Both the position numbers and the translations under genes were made by a program. Positions 41,077 through 49,141 of a stretch of DNA of 64,000 nt are shown piece after piece. The notes beneath the pieces are model-generated. The model worked only from the letters and a program-made list of their open reading frames with translations. It was not told the origin of the DNA and made no database searches. The stretch comes from an uncultured Oscillospiraceae bacterium (GTDB lineage Bacteria > Bacillota > Clostridia > Oscillospirales > Acutalibacteraceae): assembly GCA_900548545.1 (NCBI GenBank), contig URKX01000004.1, positions 17,696 through 81,695 on the forward strand, in the 5' to 3' direction. Position 1 is the stretch's first letter; every line of letters starts with the position of its first letter.

Positions 41077-41850
41077 TCACAGCCTCAGCAAGATTTTTTC
41101 CCGCAGCACCCGGAAGATCCCCCAGCCCGCCAGGTAAACGCATCCGCCCCAGGCAACCATCCGGGCGATCTCTTCCCAGGTGGGCGGCAGGCCCTCCATC
41201 ACAGCCCCCCGCAAGCACCGGATATACAGGTACAGGGGGTTGAACTCCACCACCTGGCGGATGGGCCCGGAAAGCTGGCCCGCCGGGTAAAAGATGGCCG
41301 AACAGTACATCCAAAGGGTCAGAACCACAGAGTACAGGTGGCGCACATCCCCGAAAAACACATAGGCTGCGGAGAGGGCGTAGGAGATCCCCAGGGAAAA
41401 CAGGAACAGGCACCCCACAATGGGCACCAAAAACAGCGCTGCCCACCCCACTTCCACCCGGAACACCAACAGCATCACCCCATAGGCCACAAAGGAGTAG
41501 CCCAGGTTCACCAGGGCCGTGCACCCCCGGGTGAGGACGAACAGCTCCATGGGGAACTTCACCTTTAAAAGGAGGGTGCGGTTGTCCGCCAGGGTGGTCA
41601 TGGCGGAGTTGGTGGTGCCGGTAAAGGCCTGCCACAGCAGGTAGCCGGTCAGGTAGTAGATGGGGTAGTTTTCAATGGCGCGGCGGAACATCTGGGAAAA
41701 GATCAGCGACAACACCCCCATGGAAAGCAGGGGGTTGAGCACGCTCCACAGCACCCCCAGCACCGACCGGGCATACTTCCGTTTCAGCTCCCGGCTGGTG
41801 AGCTGCTGGATCACAAACCAGTATTGCCGCCTTTTTTCCCGTTTTTCCAT
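41077..41850 (-). CDS. tagG: ABC exporter permease (TagG/Wzm type)
   Basis: A 257-residue ABC-2 permease with six membrane segments (near 33-55, 62-82, 105-135, 140-165, 172-192 and 225-245). ELKRKYARSVLGVLWSVLNPLLSM and FPMELFV are typical of TagG/Wzm. It forms the exporter with the neighbouring ATPase. Its start lies within the 3' end of the upstream gene, with GGAGGG 6 nt before ATG 41850, a sign of tight coupling. Confidence 0.9.
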   Translation of the reverse strand: MEKREKRRQYWFVIQQLTSRELKRKYARSVLGVLWSVLNPLLSMGVLSLIFSQMFRRAIENYPIYYLTGYLLWQAFTGTTNSAMTTLADNRTLLLKVKFPMELFVLTRGCTALVNLGYSFVAYGVMLLVFRVEVGWAALFLVPIVGCLFLFSLGISYALSAAYVFFGDVRHLYSVVLTLWMYCSAIFYPAGQLSGPIRQVVEFNPLYLYIRCLRGAVMEGLPPTWEEIARMVAWGGCVYLAGWGIFRVLREKILLRL

Positions 41851-43100
41851 GGGTATCCCTCCTGCTTCATCACCGCTTTAGCCCCCAAACGCAGGGCCCT
41901 GGCCCACCGCACCCGGTCAAAGGCCGCGAACCATGGGGCTGGGTCCCGCTCCACCAGGGCGGCGCTGCCCGGCAGCCATCCGCTGGAAACCGTCCCCTCC
42001 CCCAAGGCCAGCCGGGGGAGCAGCCGGTTCCGGGAAAGCTCCTTCCTGGTGAGCTTTGGCGCCAGGAAGGTATCCTCCTCCAACAGGCCGCTGGAAAACG
42101 CCAGTTCCCCCAAAGCCTCCGCCTGCTGCCGGGTGGGGGAGGCCATCAAACGGTGGAGGCGTCCCCACATCTGGGAGCGCACCGCTTCCCCCCGGGCCTC
42201 CAGGCCCTTGGGCGGGGGCTGTTCGCCTGCCAGGGTCCGGCCGTAGGCGAGGAACACCTGTCCCAGGTCCTGCTTTTTCCGGCAGAGGGACGCCTTTGCC
42301 AGCCGGGGCACCGCCCTTCCCTCCCGGAACTCGTACCCCAAGGTCATACCCTGGGGGGCGGAAAACACCGCCTCAAACAGGCCAGGCTCAAACCCAGCCT
42401 GCACCTGCAATTCCCGGCCGGGGGAAAAGAAATACCCCTCCCCCCTGCCCAGGGAAGGCCCCTGGTACAGCCCGGCGTAATACCCCCGCAGGCTGCTGCT
42501 TCCTCCCAACAGGCGGAGGGCCTGCCCCAGGGTCTCCTGGGTGGTGCCCATCCAGCCGCTGTCCACCAGGGCCCAAGGCACTGGCTCCAATAGGCCCTCC
42601 TGGCGAAGGTACCCCAAAAAAGCGGACAGGGCTTGGCGGGAATGGCGCTCCACCCCCCGCAGGAAAGCCGGGCAGGCAAGCAATTCCCGCCCCAAGGCCC
42701 GGCGCTCCCCCCGGGTGAGGACCTGCTCCCCGGGAAGCTTCAACCAGGCCAGCACCGCACCCTGCTCTACCGGGGACAGCCCCGCCCGGGCTAAAAGCCC
42801 TCTCAATGCCGCCGGCTGCCCCGGGCCGCACAGCTGGGCCACCGCACCAGGCAGGTCCCGATGGTACAGGGGCAGCCGCCAGGCATACCGGGAGCCGTAC
42901 AAATACCGGCAGTCCAGGGGAAGGTTCCAAGCCCGGCACAGGACTTTGGAAAGCCGGTACCCATACCAGCCGTCCCGGGAGAGAAAGTACAGCCGCTCCA
43001 CCCCCTGTCCCAGCGCCCGTCCCAGCACCCACTGGGTAAAACCACCCAGGGCCGGGGCCAAGACCTCCCGCCCCACCTGGCAAAGCACCCGGTCACCCAT
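41811..43100 (-). CDS. FLSRDG-domain protein, paralogue of the HAD-fused domain
   Basis: A 429-residue protein not assigned to a named family. The region about 1-270 matches the C-terminal half of the 38358-40313 protein: YFLSRDGWYGYRLSKVL, YLYGSRYAWRLPLYHRD and VDSGWMGTTQETLGQALRLLG, with PGRELQVQAGFEP later. The HAD domain is absent. It lies between a GT2 gene and tagG with overlaps on both sides. It may be a glycosyltransferase-like or transfer factor. The repeat of one domain in two genes of the same locus suggests related steps. Confidence 0.6.
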   Translation of the reverse strand: MGDRVLCQVGREVLAPALGGFTQWVLGRALGQGVERLYFLSRDGWYGYRLSKVLCRAWNLPLDCRYLYGSRYAWRLPLYHRDLPGAVAQLCGPGQPAALRGLLARAGLSPVEQGAVLAWLKLPGEQVLTRGERRALGRELLACPAFLRGVERHSRQALSAFLGYLRQEGLLEPVPWALVDSGWMGTTQETLGQALRLLGGSSSLRGYYAGLYQGPSLGRGEGYFFSPGRELQVQAGFEPGLFEAVFSAPQGMTLGYEFREGRAVPRLAKASLCRKKQDLGQVFLAYGRTLAGEQPPPKGLEARGEAVRSQMWGRLHRLMASPTRQQAEALGELAFSSGLLEEDTFLAPKLTRKELSRNRLLPRLALGEGTVSSGWLPGSAALVERDPAPWFAAFDRVRWARALRLGAKAVMKQEGYPWKNGKKGGNTGL

Positions 43101-43896
43101 GGCGCTTCACCCAGTGGAGCAAGTCCCCCGGCACCAGGGAGGCCGCCAAGGGCCGCAGGCTTCCCAAAAAAGGCAGGGGCTGGGGGATACCCAGCCTGGA
43201 AAGCCCGTCCAGCCGCAGGGAAGCCTCCCGCAGGCGGCGGGGAACGTCCCGGCGGCGGTAGGAATCCCGGTCCTCCCAGTAGGCAAGCAGCGGCGTTTGC
43301 AGGTTATACCCTGCAAGCCCCTTCCTGTGGAGCCGGAAAAACAGCTCGTAATCCTCGCATCCCACGTAGCGGGCAGATTGGTGGTAGCCCCCTGCCTCCT
43401 CCAGCACCTGCCGGCGGAACATCACCGTGGGGTGGATATAGGGGGAGTGGGCCAGGAAGTCCCGGGGCCCGGGCACTTCCGGCGCGGGGAAGGTGCCCCA
43501 GATGCCATTCCTGTCCACCAGCCTGGCCGTGCTGCCCACCCACCCGTACTGGGGATGGCTCTCCAAAAAGGACACCTGGGCCTCCAGGCGCCGGGGATGG
43601 CAGGCGTCGTCGTCATCCAGGCGGGCAAGGTAGGGGCTGTGGGAACGTTCCAGGCAGCGGTTCAGGGCGTAGGCCAGCCCCCGGTTTTCCCGGCCCCGGT
43701 ACAGGCGCACCCGGCTGTCCAAGGCGGCCGCCTGCTCCAGGGCCAAGGCCCCCTGGGAGTGGGAGCCATCGTCCCACAAAACCAGCTCCCAGTCTTGCAG
43801 CGTTTGCTTTTGCAGGGACAGCACCGCCCGGCGCAGCCTATCCCAGCGGGGGTTATAGGACCCCATCAATACGGCGACTTTGGGTGATTTTGCCAT
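43093..43896 (-). CDS. GT2-family glycosyltransferase
   Basis: A 267-residue GT2 enzyme. The N-terminal VAVLMGSYNP, LWDDGSHSQ and RENRGLAYALNRCLE lead to ARLDDDDACHP, the metal-binding acidic run, and later YIHPTVMFRR and CEDYELFFRL. There are no membrane segments, so it acts at the cytoplasmic face on a lipid-linked acceptor. GAGGGAGCGCT precedes the ATG. Its start lies within the end of the GT4 gene. The donor sugar is unknown. Confidence 0.88.
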   Translation of the reverse strand: MAKSPKVAVLMGSYNPRWDRLRRAVLSLQKQTLQDWELVLWDDGSHSQGALALEQAAALDSRVRLYRGRENRGLAYALNRCLERSHSPYLARLDDDDACHPRRLEAQVSFLESHPQYGWVGSTARLVDRNGIWGTFPAPEVPGPRDFLAHSPYIHPTVMFRRQVLEEAGGYHQSARYVGCEDYELFFRLHRKGLAGYNLQTPLLAYWEDRDSYRRRDVPRRLREASLRLDGLSRLGIPQPLPFLGSLRPLAASLVPGDLLHWVKRHG

Positions 43897-45073
43897 AGCG
43901 CTCCCTCACTTTCCGATCCATCTCCTGGTAGACTTCTTTCATGGCAGCCCGGGCGTGTTCCCGGTCGAAGGGGGCCGCGGAGGCCGCACACCGGCGGGAC
44001 AAAGCGCCCCTCCGGGCCGGGTCCATCCCCCGCAGCAAGGCAATGCCCCGGGCAAACCCGGCAGGGTCGTCCCAGGGGTAGATCAGCCCGTTTTTCCCAA
44101 AGGCCATGTACTCCCGGGTGCCCCGGTTGTCCGCGGCGATCACCGGCACCCCCATGGCCAAAGACTCCAGCCCCGCCATGCCCAGCCCCTCCCGCCGGGA
44201 GGGGAACACCGTGGCGTCGGCACAGCCCAAAAAGGGGATCACATCCCGCTGGTAGCCGTACAGGGTGACCACCTGGGACAGGCCCCGCTCCCGGATCTCC
44301 CGCTCCAGCCGGGGCCTGGCAAAGCCCTCCCCGCAGATGCCGTACCGCACCCCGGCAAGGCCCTGGGGTGTCTTTTGCAGCAGGGAAAGGGCCGCAAGCA
44401 CCACCTGGTGGTTCTTGTTCAGGTTCAGCTCCCCCAGGGACAACAGGAACAAGTCATCGGGTGCCAGCCCCAAGGACTCCCGCAGCGCCTGGCGCTCTCC
44501 GGGGGGCAAGGGGGAAAACCGCCGGCGGTCCAGCCCCACCCCCGGCAGGCGGAACACCTTCCCGCCCCGTTTTAGGGGCAGCCTCCTGGCCGCCCGGTAG
44601 TCTTCCTGGTTGATGGTGACCAGCAAGTCCGTGTACCGGGCCAGGTTCCACTCCACCGGGTAAAAGGCCATCCGGTTGTACAGGGGCGCCCCCCGGTAAA
44701 AGTGGAACCCATGGGCGGTGTACACCACCACCGGGTGCAGGGGCGACATCCGTCCCGCCAGCCGCCCCACCAAGCCCCCCACCGGGGTGTGGCAATGGAT
44801 GGCGCAGATATTCCACTGTTTCACCAGTTCCAGCACCTGCTCCAGGGCACGGCGGTTCTCCCCCAGCAAGTAGGGGGAGCGGGCAATGTCCAGGTGGTGC
44901 AGGGCCACCCCCTTGGCCCGGATGCGCTCCCCGTCGGAGAGGTAAGCCGGCTCCCGCAGGTTGGCCCCATAGTGGACCTGATACCCCATTTCCTGGAGCA
45001 GGGCGATGTTTTCCCCCTCGAATTTCAAAAGGAAATCGTTGGTGGTGGCCAGGATCAAAATGTGTTTTTCCAC
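43853..45073 (-). CDS. GT4-family glycosyltransferase (GPGTF fold)
   Basis: A 406-residue retaining GT4 enzyme. The N-terminal ILILATTNDFLLKFEGENIALLQEMGYQVH and later YTAHGFHFYRGAPLYNRM and VEWNLARYTDLL resemble EpsD-type polysaccharide transferases. The C-terminal donor site includes SLGELNLNKNH, YGYQRDVIPFLGCAD and PSRREGLGMAGLESLAMGVPVIA. A GTG start at 45073 is chosen: GGGAGGG is 6 nt away and the family sequence begins there. It is the first gene after the terminator at 45139, so a promoter in 45074-45138 is expected, but none is clear. Confidence 0.88.
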   Translation of the reverse strand: MEKHILILATTNDFLLKFEGENIALLQEMGYQVHYGANLREPAYLSDGERIRAKGVALHHLDIARSPYLLGENRRALEQVLELVKQWNICAIHCHTPVGGLVGRLAGRMSPLHPVVVYTAHGFHFYRGAPLYNRMAFYPVEWNLARYTDLLVTINQEDYRAARRLPLKRGGKVFRLPGVGLDRRRFSPLPPGERQALRESLGLAPDDLFLLSLGELNLNKNHQVVLAALSLLQKTPQGLAGVRYGICGEGFARPRLEREIRERGLSQVVTLYGYQRDVIPFLGCADATVFPSRREGLGMAGLESLAMGVPVIAADNRGTREYMAFGKNGLIYPWDDPAGFARGIALLRGMDPARRGALSRRCAASAAPFDREHARAAMKEVYQEMDRKVRERYGKITQSRRIDGVL

Positions 45074-45138
45074 GACCAACCCTCCCAAAAAGCAGTTTTT
45101 AGCAGTGTGCCCCAAGAGGGTTGGAATATCCAACGCAT

Positions 45139-45170
45139 AAAAAAAGACATCCGGGCAAAACCCGGATGTC
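45139..45170 (-). terminator. Terminator dividing the surface-polymer locus
   Basis: On the minus strand GACATCCGGG and CCCGGATGTC arms with a 5-nt loop, followed by seven T. It ends the SDR-TagD unit before the GT4 gene, splitting the locus into two transcripts. Confidence 0.92.
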
Positions 45171-45196
45171 ACACATCCCTCCGCTGGCGGGAATTT

Positions 45197-46372
45197 TTAT
45201 TCTTTTTCAGCACGGTCCTGGGTGTCGTCCATCACCGCCTGGCGGATGATGGTGCTGCTGGTGCTCTGGGTGTAGGGGAAATAGACGATCTCCACGTGCT
45301 TCTCCTTGAAAAATTCTTCATAGCGCTGGAACCGCTCCGTCCCTTTGTAGTCCGACCCCACAAACAGCCGGTCAAAATGGTACAGCTCCCAGGCCTGGGA
45401 ATCCTCCACGCAGGCGTCCACCACCTGGTTGACGTACCGGCACGCCCCCACAATGGCCTTGCGCTCCTCCAAAGAGATAAAGGTTTCCTTGCCCTTCCAC
45501 TTGCCGCTGTCGTGGACGCCTACGATCAGGTAATCGCACTGCTGTTTGGCCCGGCGGATCAAGTTTAAATGGCCCACATGGAACAGGTCGAAGGTGCCGG
45601 AAAGGTAGCCGATGACCACCCGCTTCTGGTTGTCCAGCCGGCCGGAATCCTTTTTGTACTGGTAGCTGTGCAGCCCATAGCCGTGGGGGTCCTGGTGGTA
45701 GCGCTCCAAAACACCCTGATACACAGCGTCGTATTGGGGGATAAACAGGGTGTCCCGGGCAAACAGCCGCTGGACGATCTCCCCGGCCAAGGGCTCCAGC
45801 ACCGGCAGCTGGTTTTCCTGCCCATAGAACCGGCTGCCCCCAAAGAACCCGGGGGACACGTCCAGGATCCGGTTGGGGGAACCGTTGGCCTCCAGCTCGA
45901 TGTTCACCGATTCCACAAAGCGGACCACGGCCGCTTTGGCGGCGGCGTACACCGCCGTGGAGGGGCTGCTCATCCAGCCACTGATGCTGCCCATGACCCC
46001 GGCGAAAAAGTCCTTTTCCCCCAGGATGCGCTCATAAAAAATCCGGAAGATCTGCAGGGTGGCCACCGCGTCGATCTGCAGGATCTTCTCGATCTCCGCG
46101 GTGTGGTGGAACTGGAAGTCCGCCACGCGGCCGATCCCCGCAGTGACCATCAGCACTTCCACCTCCGGGTCCTGGGCCAGGGATTGGAGCAAGCCCTCGT
46201 CCAGCTCCAGCAGGTTGCAAAAGGTAAACCGGAACTTGCCTTCTTCCAGCACTGCCTCTTCCGGGGCCACCCGGTCGCAGATCTCCAGAAAATACCCCCG
46301 GTCTATCAACTGCCGGCTGATGGCAAGGCCCATCCCGTTGCTTCCACCGATCACGATCGCTTTTTTCATCAT
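45197..46372 (-). CDS. SDR reductase fused to a TagD-type cytidylyltransferase
   Basis: A 391-residue two-domain protein. Residues 1-225 are a short-chain dehydrogenase: GGSNGMGLA cofactor loop, TAGIG and the catalytic YAAAK. Residues about 250-385 are a glycerol-3-phosphate cytidylyltransferase-like domain: GYLSGTFDLFHVGHLNLI with the HVGH nucleotide motif, RYVNQVVD and the late YTQSTSSTIIR. A reductase plus cytidylyltransferase would make a CDP-polyol from a keto- or aldo-sugar phosphate, like the TarI/TarJ pair or Bcs1. The TagF-type polymerase encoded upstream would use this CDP-polyol. The polyol is unknown. GGTGG precedes the ATG pair at 46372/46369. Confidence 0.85.
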   Translation of the reverse strand: MMKKAIVIGGSNGMGLAISRQLIDRGYFLEICDRVAPEEAVLEEGKFRFTFCNLLELDEGLLQSLAQDPEVEVLMVTAGIGRVADFQFHHTAEIEKILQIDAVATLQIFRIFYERILGEKDFFAGVMGSISGWMSSPSTAVYAAAKAAVVRFVESVNIELEANGSPNRILDVSPGFFGGSRFYGQENQLPVLEPLAGEIVQRLFARDTLFIPQYDAVYQGVLERYHQDPHGYGLHSYQYKKDSGRLDNQKRVVIGYLSGTFDLFHVGHLNLIRRAKQQCDYLIVGVHDSGKWKGKETFISLEERKAIVGACRYVNQVVDACVEDSQAWELYHFDRLFVGSDYKGTERFQRYEEFFKEKHVEIVYFPYTQSTSSTIIRQAVMDDTQDRAEKE

Positions 46373-46391
46373 CTAACCACCTTGTTCATTC

Positions 46392-46430
46392 CTCCCCCCG
46401 CCGGAGCTTCCCGCTCCGCGGGGAGGTGTT
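46392..46430 (-). other. Intercistronic hairpin between tagF and the SDR-TagD gene
   Basis: A GC-rich stem, CTCCCCGC-GGAGC with GCTCC-GGCGGGG around GGGAA, sits in the 65-bp gap. It has no T-run, so it is more likely an mRNA-stabilising or processing element than a terminator. Confidence 0.4.
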
Positions 46431-46437
46431 TCCCGGG

Positions 46438-47589
46438 TCAGGCCCCTTTTTCAGGCAACGTTCCCCGCCCTTCCAAATAGTCCGCCACTTTTTTGGCGGC
46501 CACACCGCTCTCCCGGATGCCAAACTCCTGGCAAAAGGCCTCCACCCGCCGGGACTGCTCCTCCGGGTCAAAGCCCAGGATGATCCCCTCCAGCTGGGGG
46601 TTGTCCTCCGCCCGGGCAAAGGGGAGCTTGTCAATGTCGTAGTAGAAATTCCGGTCGCCCTTGTAGGCTTCCAGATCGTTCACATACAAAAAACAGGGTT
46701 TCCCGGTGATCATAAAATCAAACATCACCGATGAATAATCCGTAATGGCCGCACCGCAGGCCAAATACAGCTCCTGGATGTCGGGGTAGCCCGAGGCGTC
46801 CCGGACCACGGACGGGTCCAGGTGCAGCTGGGCGGCCTTCTCCGCAATGTTGGGGTGGAGTTTTGCCAGCACCAGCCATTCCCCGCCGAACCGCTTCCCC
46901 AAAGCCTGGACGCACCGGGCATAGTCCATGTCGTAGGCCTCCAGCCCCTGATCCTTCCGGAAGGTGGGGGCGTACAGCAGCAGCCGCTTCCCCGCCGGCA
47001 GGTCCAAAGCTTTTCGGACTTTCTCCTCCACCTCTGGGTGGGGCCGGGACAGGATGTCGTTGCGGGGGAAGCCCTCCTCCAGCACCTGCCCCTGGTACCA
47101 AAAGCCGCGGCGGTACACCTGGGTCAAAAACCGGCTGTTGGACAAAAGCAGGTCCACCAGCTGGGAATCCCGCTGGGCCGCCTGCAAATAATCCTGGGGC
47201 AGGGCGTCGGCGGCGTCCCCCTCAATGCGCTTCAAGGGGAACCCGTGCCAGGTCTGGACATACAGCTGGCCGGGGCGCTTCCAAAGATGGCCCCACTTGC
47301 GGCAGTTGTCCACCCAGGCCCCCGCGGTGTGCAGGTGATAGGCTTCCGCCAAAGAGCCCCGCAGCACCGGGCGCACGCCTTCCGGCAGGGACCGGGCCTC
47401 CTGCTGGTCTTTCACCAGCCAATAGAGCTTCCACCCGCCCCGGTCCAGCAGTTCCTGGGCGATGGCCTTGGGGCTGTCGGAATACCCCCGGCTGTTAAAG
47501 CTTTGGAACACCGCCTTTTTGGGGTCTTTGGGCAGCATACTGCACAGCCTCCCCACAGCGTACCGGGCCCCTCGTTTCAACCAGCTCAT
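46438..47589 (-). CDS. CDP-glycerol:polyglycerophosphate glycerophosphotransferase (TagF/TagB type)
   Basis: A 383-residue polyol-phosphate polymerase. Residues near 120 (YVQTWHGFPLKRIEGD), then YAPTFRKDQG (about 220), VLAKLHPNIAE and GAAITDYSSVMFDFMITGKPC (about 280) are family signatures; the His residues in WHG and LHP are catalytic. It transfers polyol phosphate from a CDP-polyol to the growing chain. It pairs with the SDR-TagD fusion. The longer frame includes a leader-like stretch, but ATG 47589 has GGGAGG 7 nt upstream. The donor polyol is unknown. Confidence 0.9.
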   Translation of the reverse strand: MSWLKRGARYAVGRLCSMLPKDPKKAVFQSFNSRGYSDSPKAIAQELLDRGGWKLYWLVKDQQEARSLPEGVRPVLRGSLAEAYHLHTAGAWVDNCRKWGHLWKRPGQLYVQTWHGFPLKRIEGDAADALPQDYLQAAQRDSQLVDLLLSNSRFLTQVYRRGFWYQGQVLEEGFPRNDILSRPHPEVEEKVRKALDLPAGKRLLLYAPTFRKDQGLEAYDMDYARCVQALGKRFGGEWLVLAKLHPNIAEKAAQLHLDPSVVRDASGYPDIQELYLACGAAITDYSSVMFDFMITGKPCFLYVNDLEAYKGDRNFYYDIDKLPFARAEDNPQLEGIILGFDPEEQSRRVEAFCQEFGIRESGVAAKKVADYLEGRGTLPEKGA

Positions 47590-47622
47590 GCCAAGCCTCC
47601 CATTGCCATGCATTTCCGCAAA

Positions 47623-47658
47623 CATCCCCCCATCAGCGCCAAAAACTGTGGGGGGATG
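47623..47658 (-). promoter_or_regulatory. Stable hairpin in the tagF leader
   Basis: On the minus strand CATCCCCCCA pairs perfectly with TGGGGGGATG, extended by CAG/CTG with a one-base bulge. It ends about 33 nt before the start codon and has no T-run. It may modulate translation or RNA stability. Confidence 0.45.
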
Positions 47659-47699
47659 GCCCTTTTCCGGACAGCGGTTCGATTTGTGTAGATAAATTA

Positions 47700-47728
47700 A
47701 GGATAACATCAATCGCCCGGAACGTCAA
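47700..47728 (-). promoter_or_regulatory. Promoter of the tagF transcript
   Basis: On the minus strand TTGACG (47728-47723) and TATCCT (47705-47700) with a 17-nt spacer, downstream of the terminator at 47805. Confidence 0.55.
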
Positions 47729-47804
47729 TAGAAAATAAAATCTTTGTAAAGAAAAAGTGCAGCCCCTCCGGTGGATTCCCTGGAAAAAACGGCCCCAAAA
47801 CAGG

Positions 47805-47833
47805 AAAAACCCTGGGGATCTCCCCCAGGGCCT
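47805..47833 (-). terminator. Terminator after the flippase gene
   Basis: On the minus strand CCCTGGGGGA and TCCCCAGGG arms followed by five T. It separates the GT2-flippase unit from tagF. Confidence 0.85.
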
Positions 47834-47857
47834 TGGTTCAAAAAACGAGCGACTAGG

Positions 47858-49126
47858 TCAATGTTCATTCTCCCGCAGCAGGCGGCGGTTCTTATACAAA
47901 GCGCCAATGCGGAACAGCAAAATGGCCAGTTCCGAACAGGACGTCGCGGCGCACAAGGTCAGCAGGGTGGCGTTGCCGGTGGCGGCCAGGATCCCCACAA
48001 TGGCCAAGTACACCCCAACCCCCCCGATGGAGGAGATGTTCACATAGTGCACCAGCCCCATGGCCCCCAAGGTGGGGTAGCCCAGCAGGTAGTTGGGGAA
48101 GGCAAAAACCGCCACAGGGATCAGCATCCGCAGGGGGGCGGCCACCTGGGCGCCCTCCTCCCCCAGCCAGAACACCAGCAGGGGTTCCGCCAGGACAAAC
48201 ACACCGGCACAACCCAGCAGGATCACCGGGTAGATCATCAGCAGGGCCTTTTTGATCAGGTGGAAGCTCTTGTGCTTCACCATGTGGGGGTACAGGCTGT
48301 CGGCAATGGGGCCCATGGCGTTTTTAGCCGCGCTGATCACCTTGTCAGCATTGGTGTACAGGCCGGCGGCCACGCCGCCCAGGGTGGCTTTCAAGATAAT
48401 GCCATTGGTGTTGCTGTACACCGAGGTGACCGCCTGGGACACGAAAAACTGGAAGGAATAGCGGATCTCCCGCCACACCTGGCCCAAGGTGACCCGGCAA
48501 AATCCCACCTTGACCTTGCAAAACAGGTGCCAATAGACAAACACCAGGGCCCCGGCGTTGCCCAGGGCGGTGAACAAGGGCACCAGGTAATAGTCCCCAG
48601 GGGCATGGATAAACAGGAAGATCATGGCGGTGGCAAAAACCCGGATGGACACCGCACGCACGGTGATGGTGGTCATCTGCTCTAGGCCCCGGTACATAAA
48701 GTCCGGCAGGAAGGAGTTGAGGGCTGTCCCAATGAGGAACAGCACATAGGTGAGCACCTCTTTGCCGTCCTTTAAACCGGGGGCCACAAACAGGAACAAC
48801 ACCGCAAAGGAAATGGCGATGAAGGCTGTTTTGGCAAGCACCACCGAGGTGAGCACCCGGGAAAGGGCCTTTTTGTCGTCCCGTTGGCGGGAAACCTCCG
48901 CCGTGGCGGACAGGATGAAGCCGAAGTCAATGAAGATCTGGAAAAAGTTGGTGGTGTACTGGGCGGCGCCCAAGGTGCCGAGAAGTTCCATCCCCAGCAC
49001 ACGGGACTGATACCCCTGGGTGATAAAGGAAAGGAAAATGGTCGAAAACCGCAGGATGTACAGCATCATGGTGTTGACCAGCAAAACACTGTGCTGCTTC
49101 TCCCGGAATCTTTGCAAAAAATTCAT
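47858..49126 (-). CDS. Wzx-type polysaccharide flippase (MOP superfamily)
   Basis: A 422-residue membrane protein with about twelve helices and no soluble domain. It starts FLQRFREKQHSVLLVNTMMLYILRFSTIFLSFITQGYQSRVLGMELLG, the pattern of oligosaccharide flippases, and has LPDFMYRGLEQMTTI in the middle. It would move undecaprenyl-linked repeat units across the membrane. No Wzy polymerase is found near it, and the same locus encodes a TagGH exporter. It is the second gene after GT2 49142-50119. Confidence 0.87.
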   Translation of the reverse strand: MNFLQRFREKQHSVLLVNTMMLYILRFSTIFLSFITQGYQSRVLGMELLGTLGAAQYTTNFFQIFIDFGFILSATAEVSRQRDDKKALSRVLTSVVLAKTAFIAISFAVLFLFVAPGLKDGKEVLTYVLFLIGTALNSFLPDFMYRGLEQMTTITVRAVSIRVFATAMIFLFIHAPGDYYLVPLFTALGNAGALVFVYWHLFCKVKVGFCRVTLGQVWREIRYSFQFFVSQAVTSVYSNTNGIILKATLGGVAAGLYTNADKVISAAKNAMGPIADSLYPHMVKHKSFHLIKKALLMIYPVILLGCAGVFVLAEPLLVFWLGEEGAQVAAPLRMLIPVAVFAFPNYLLGYPTLGAMGLVHYVNISSIGGVGVYLAIVGILAATGNATLLTLCAATSCSELAILLFRIGALYKNRRLLRENEH

Positions 49127-49141
49127 GGGTACTCCTCTCTG

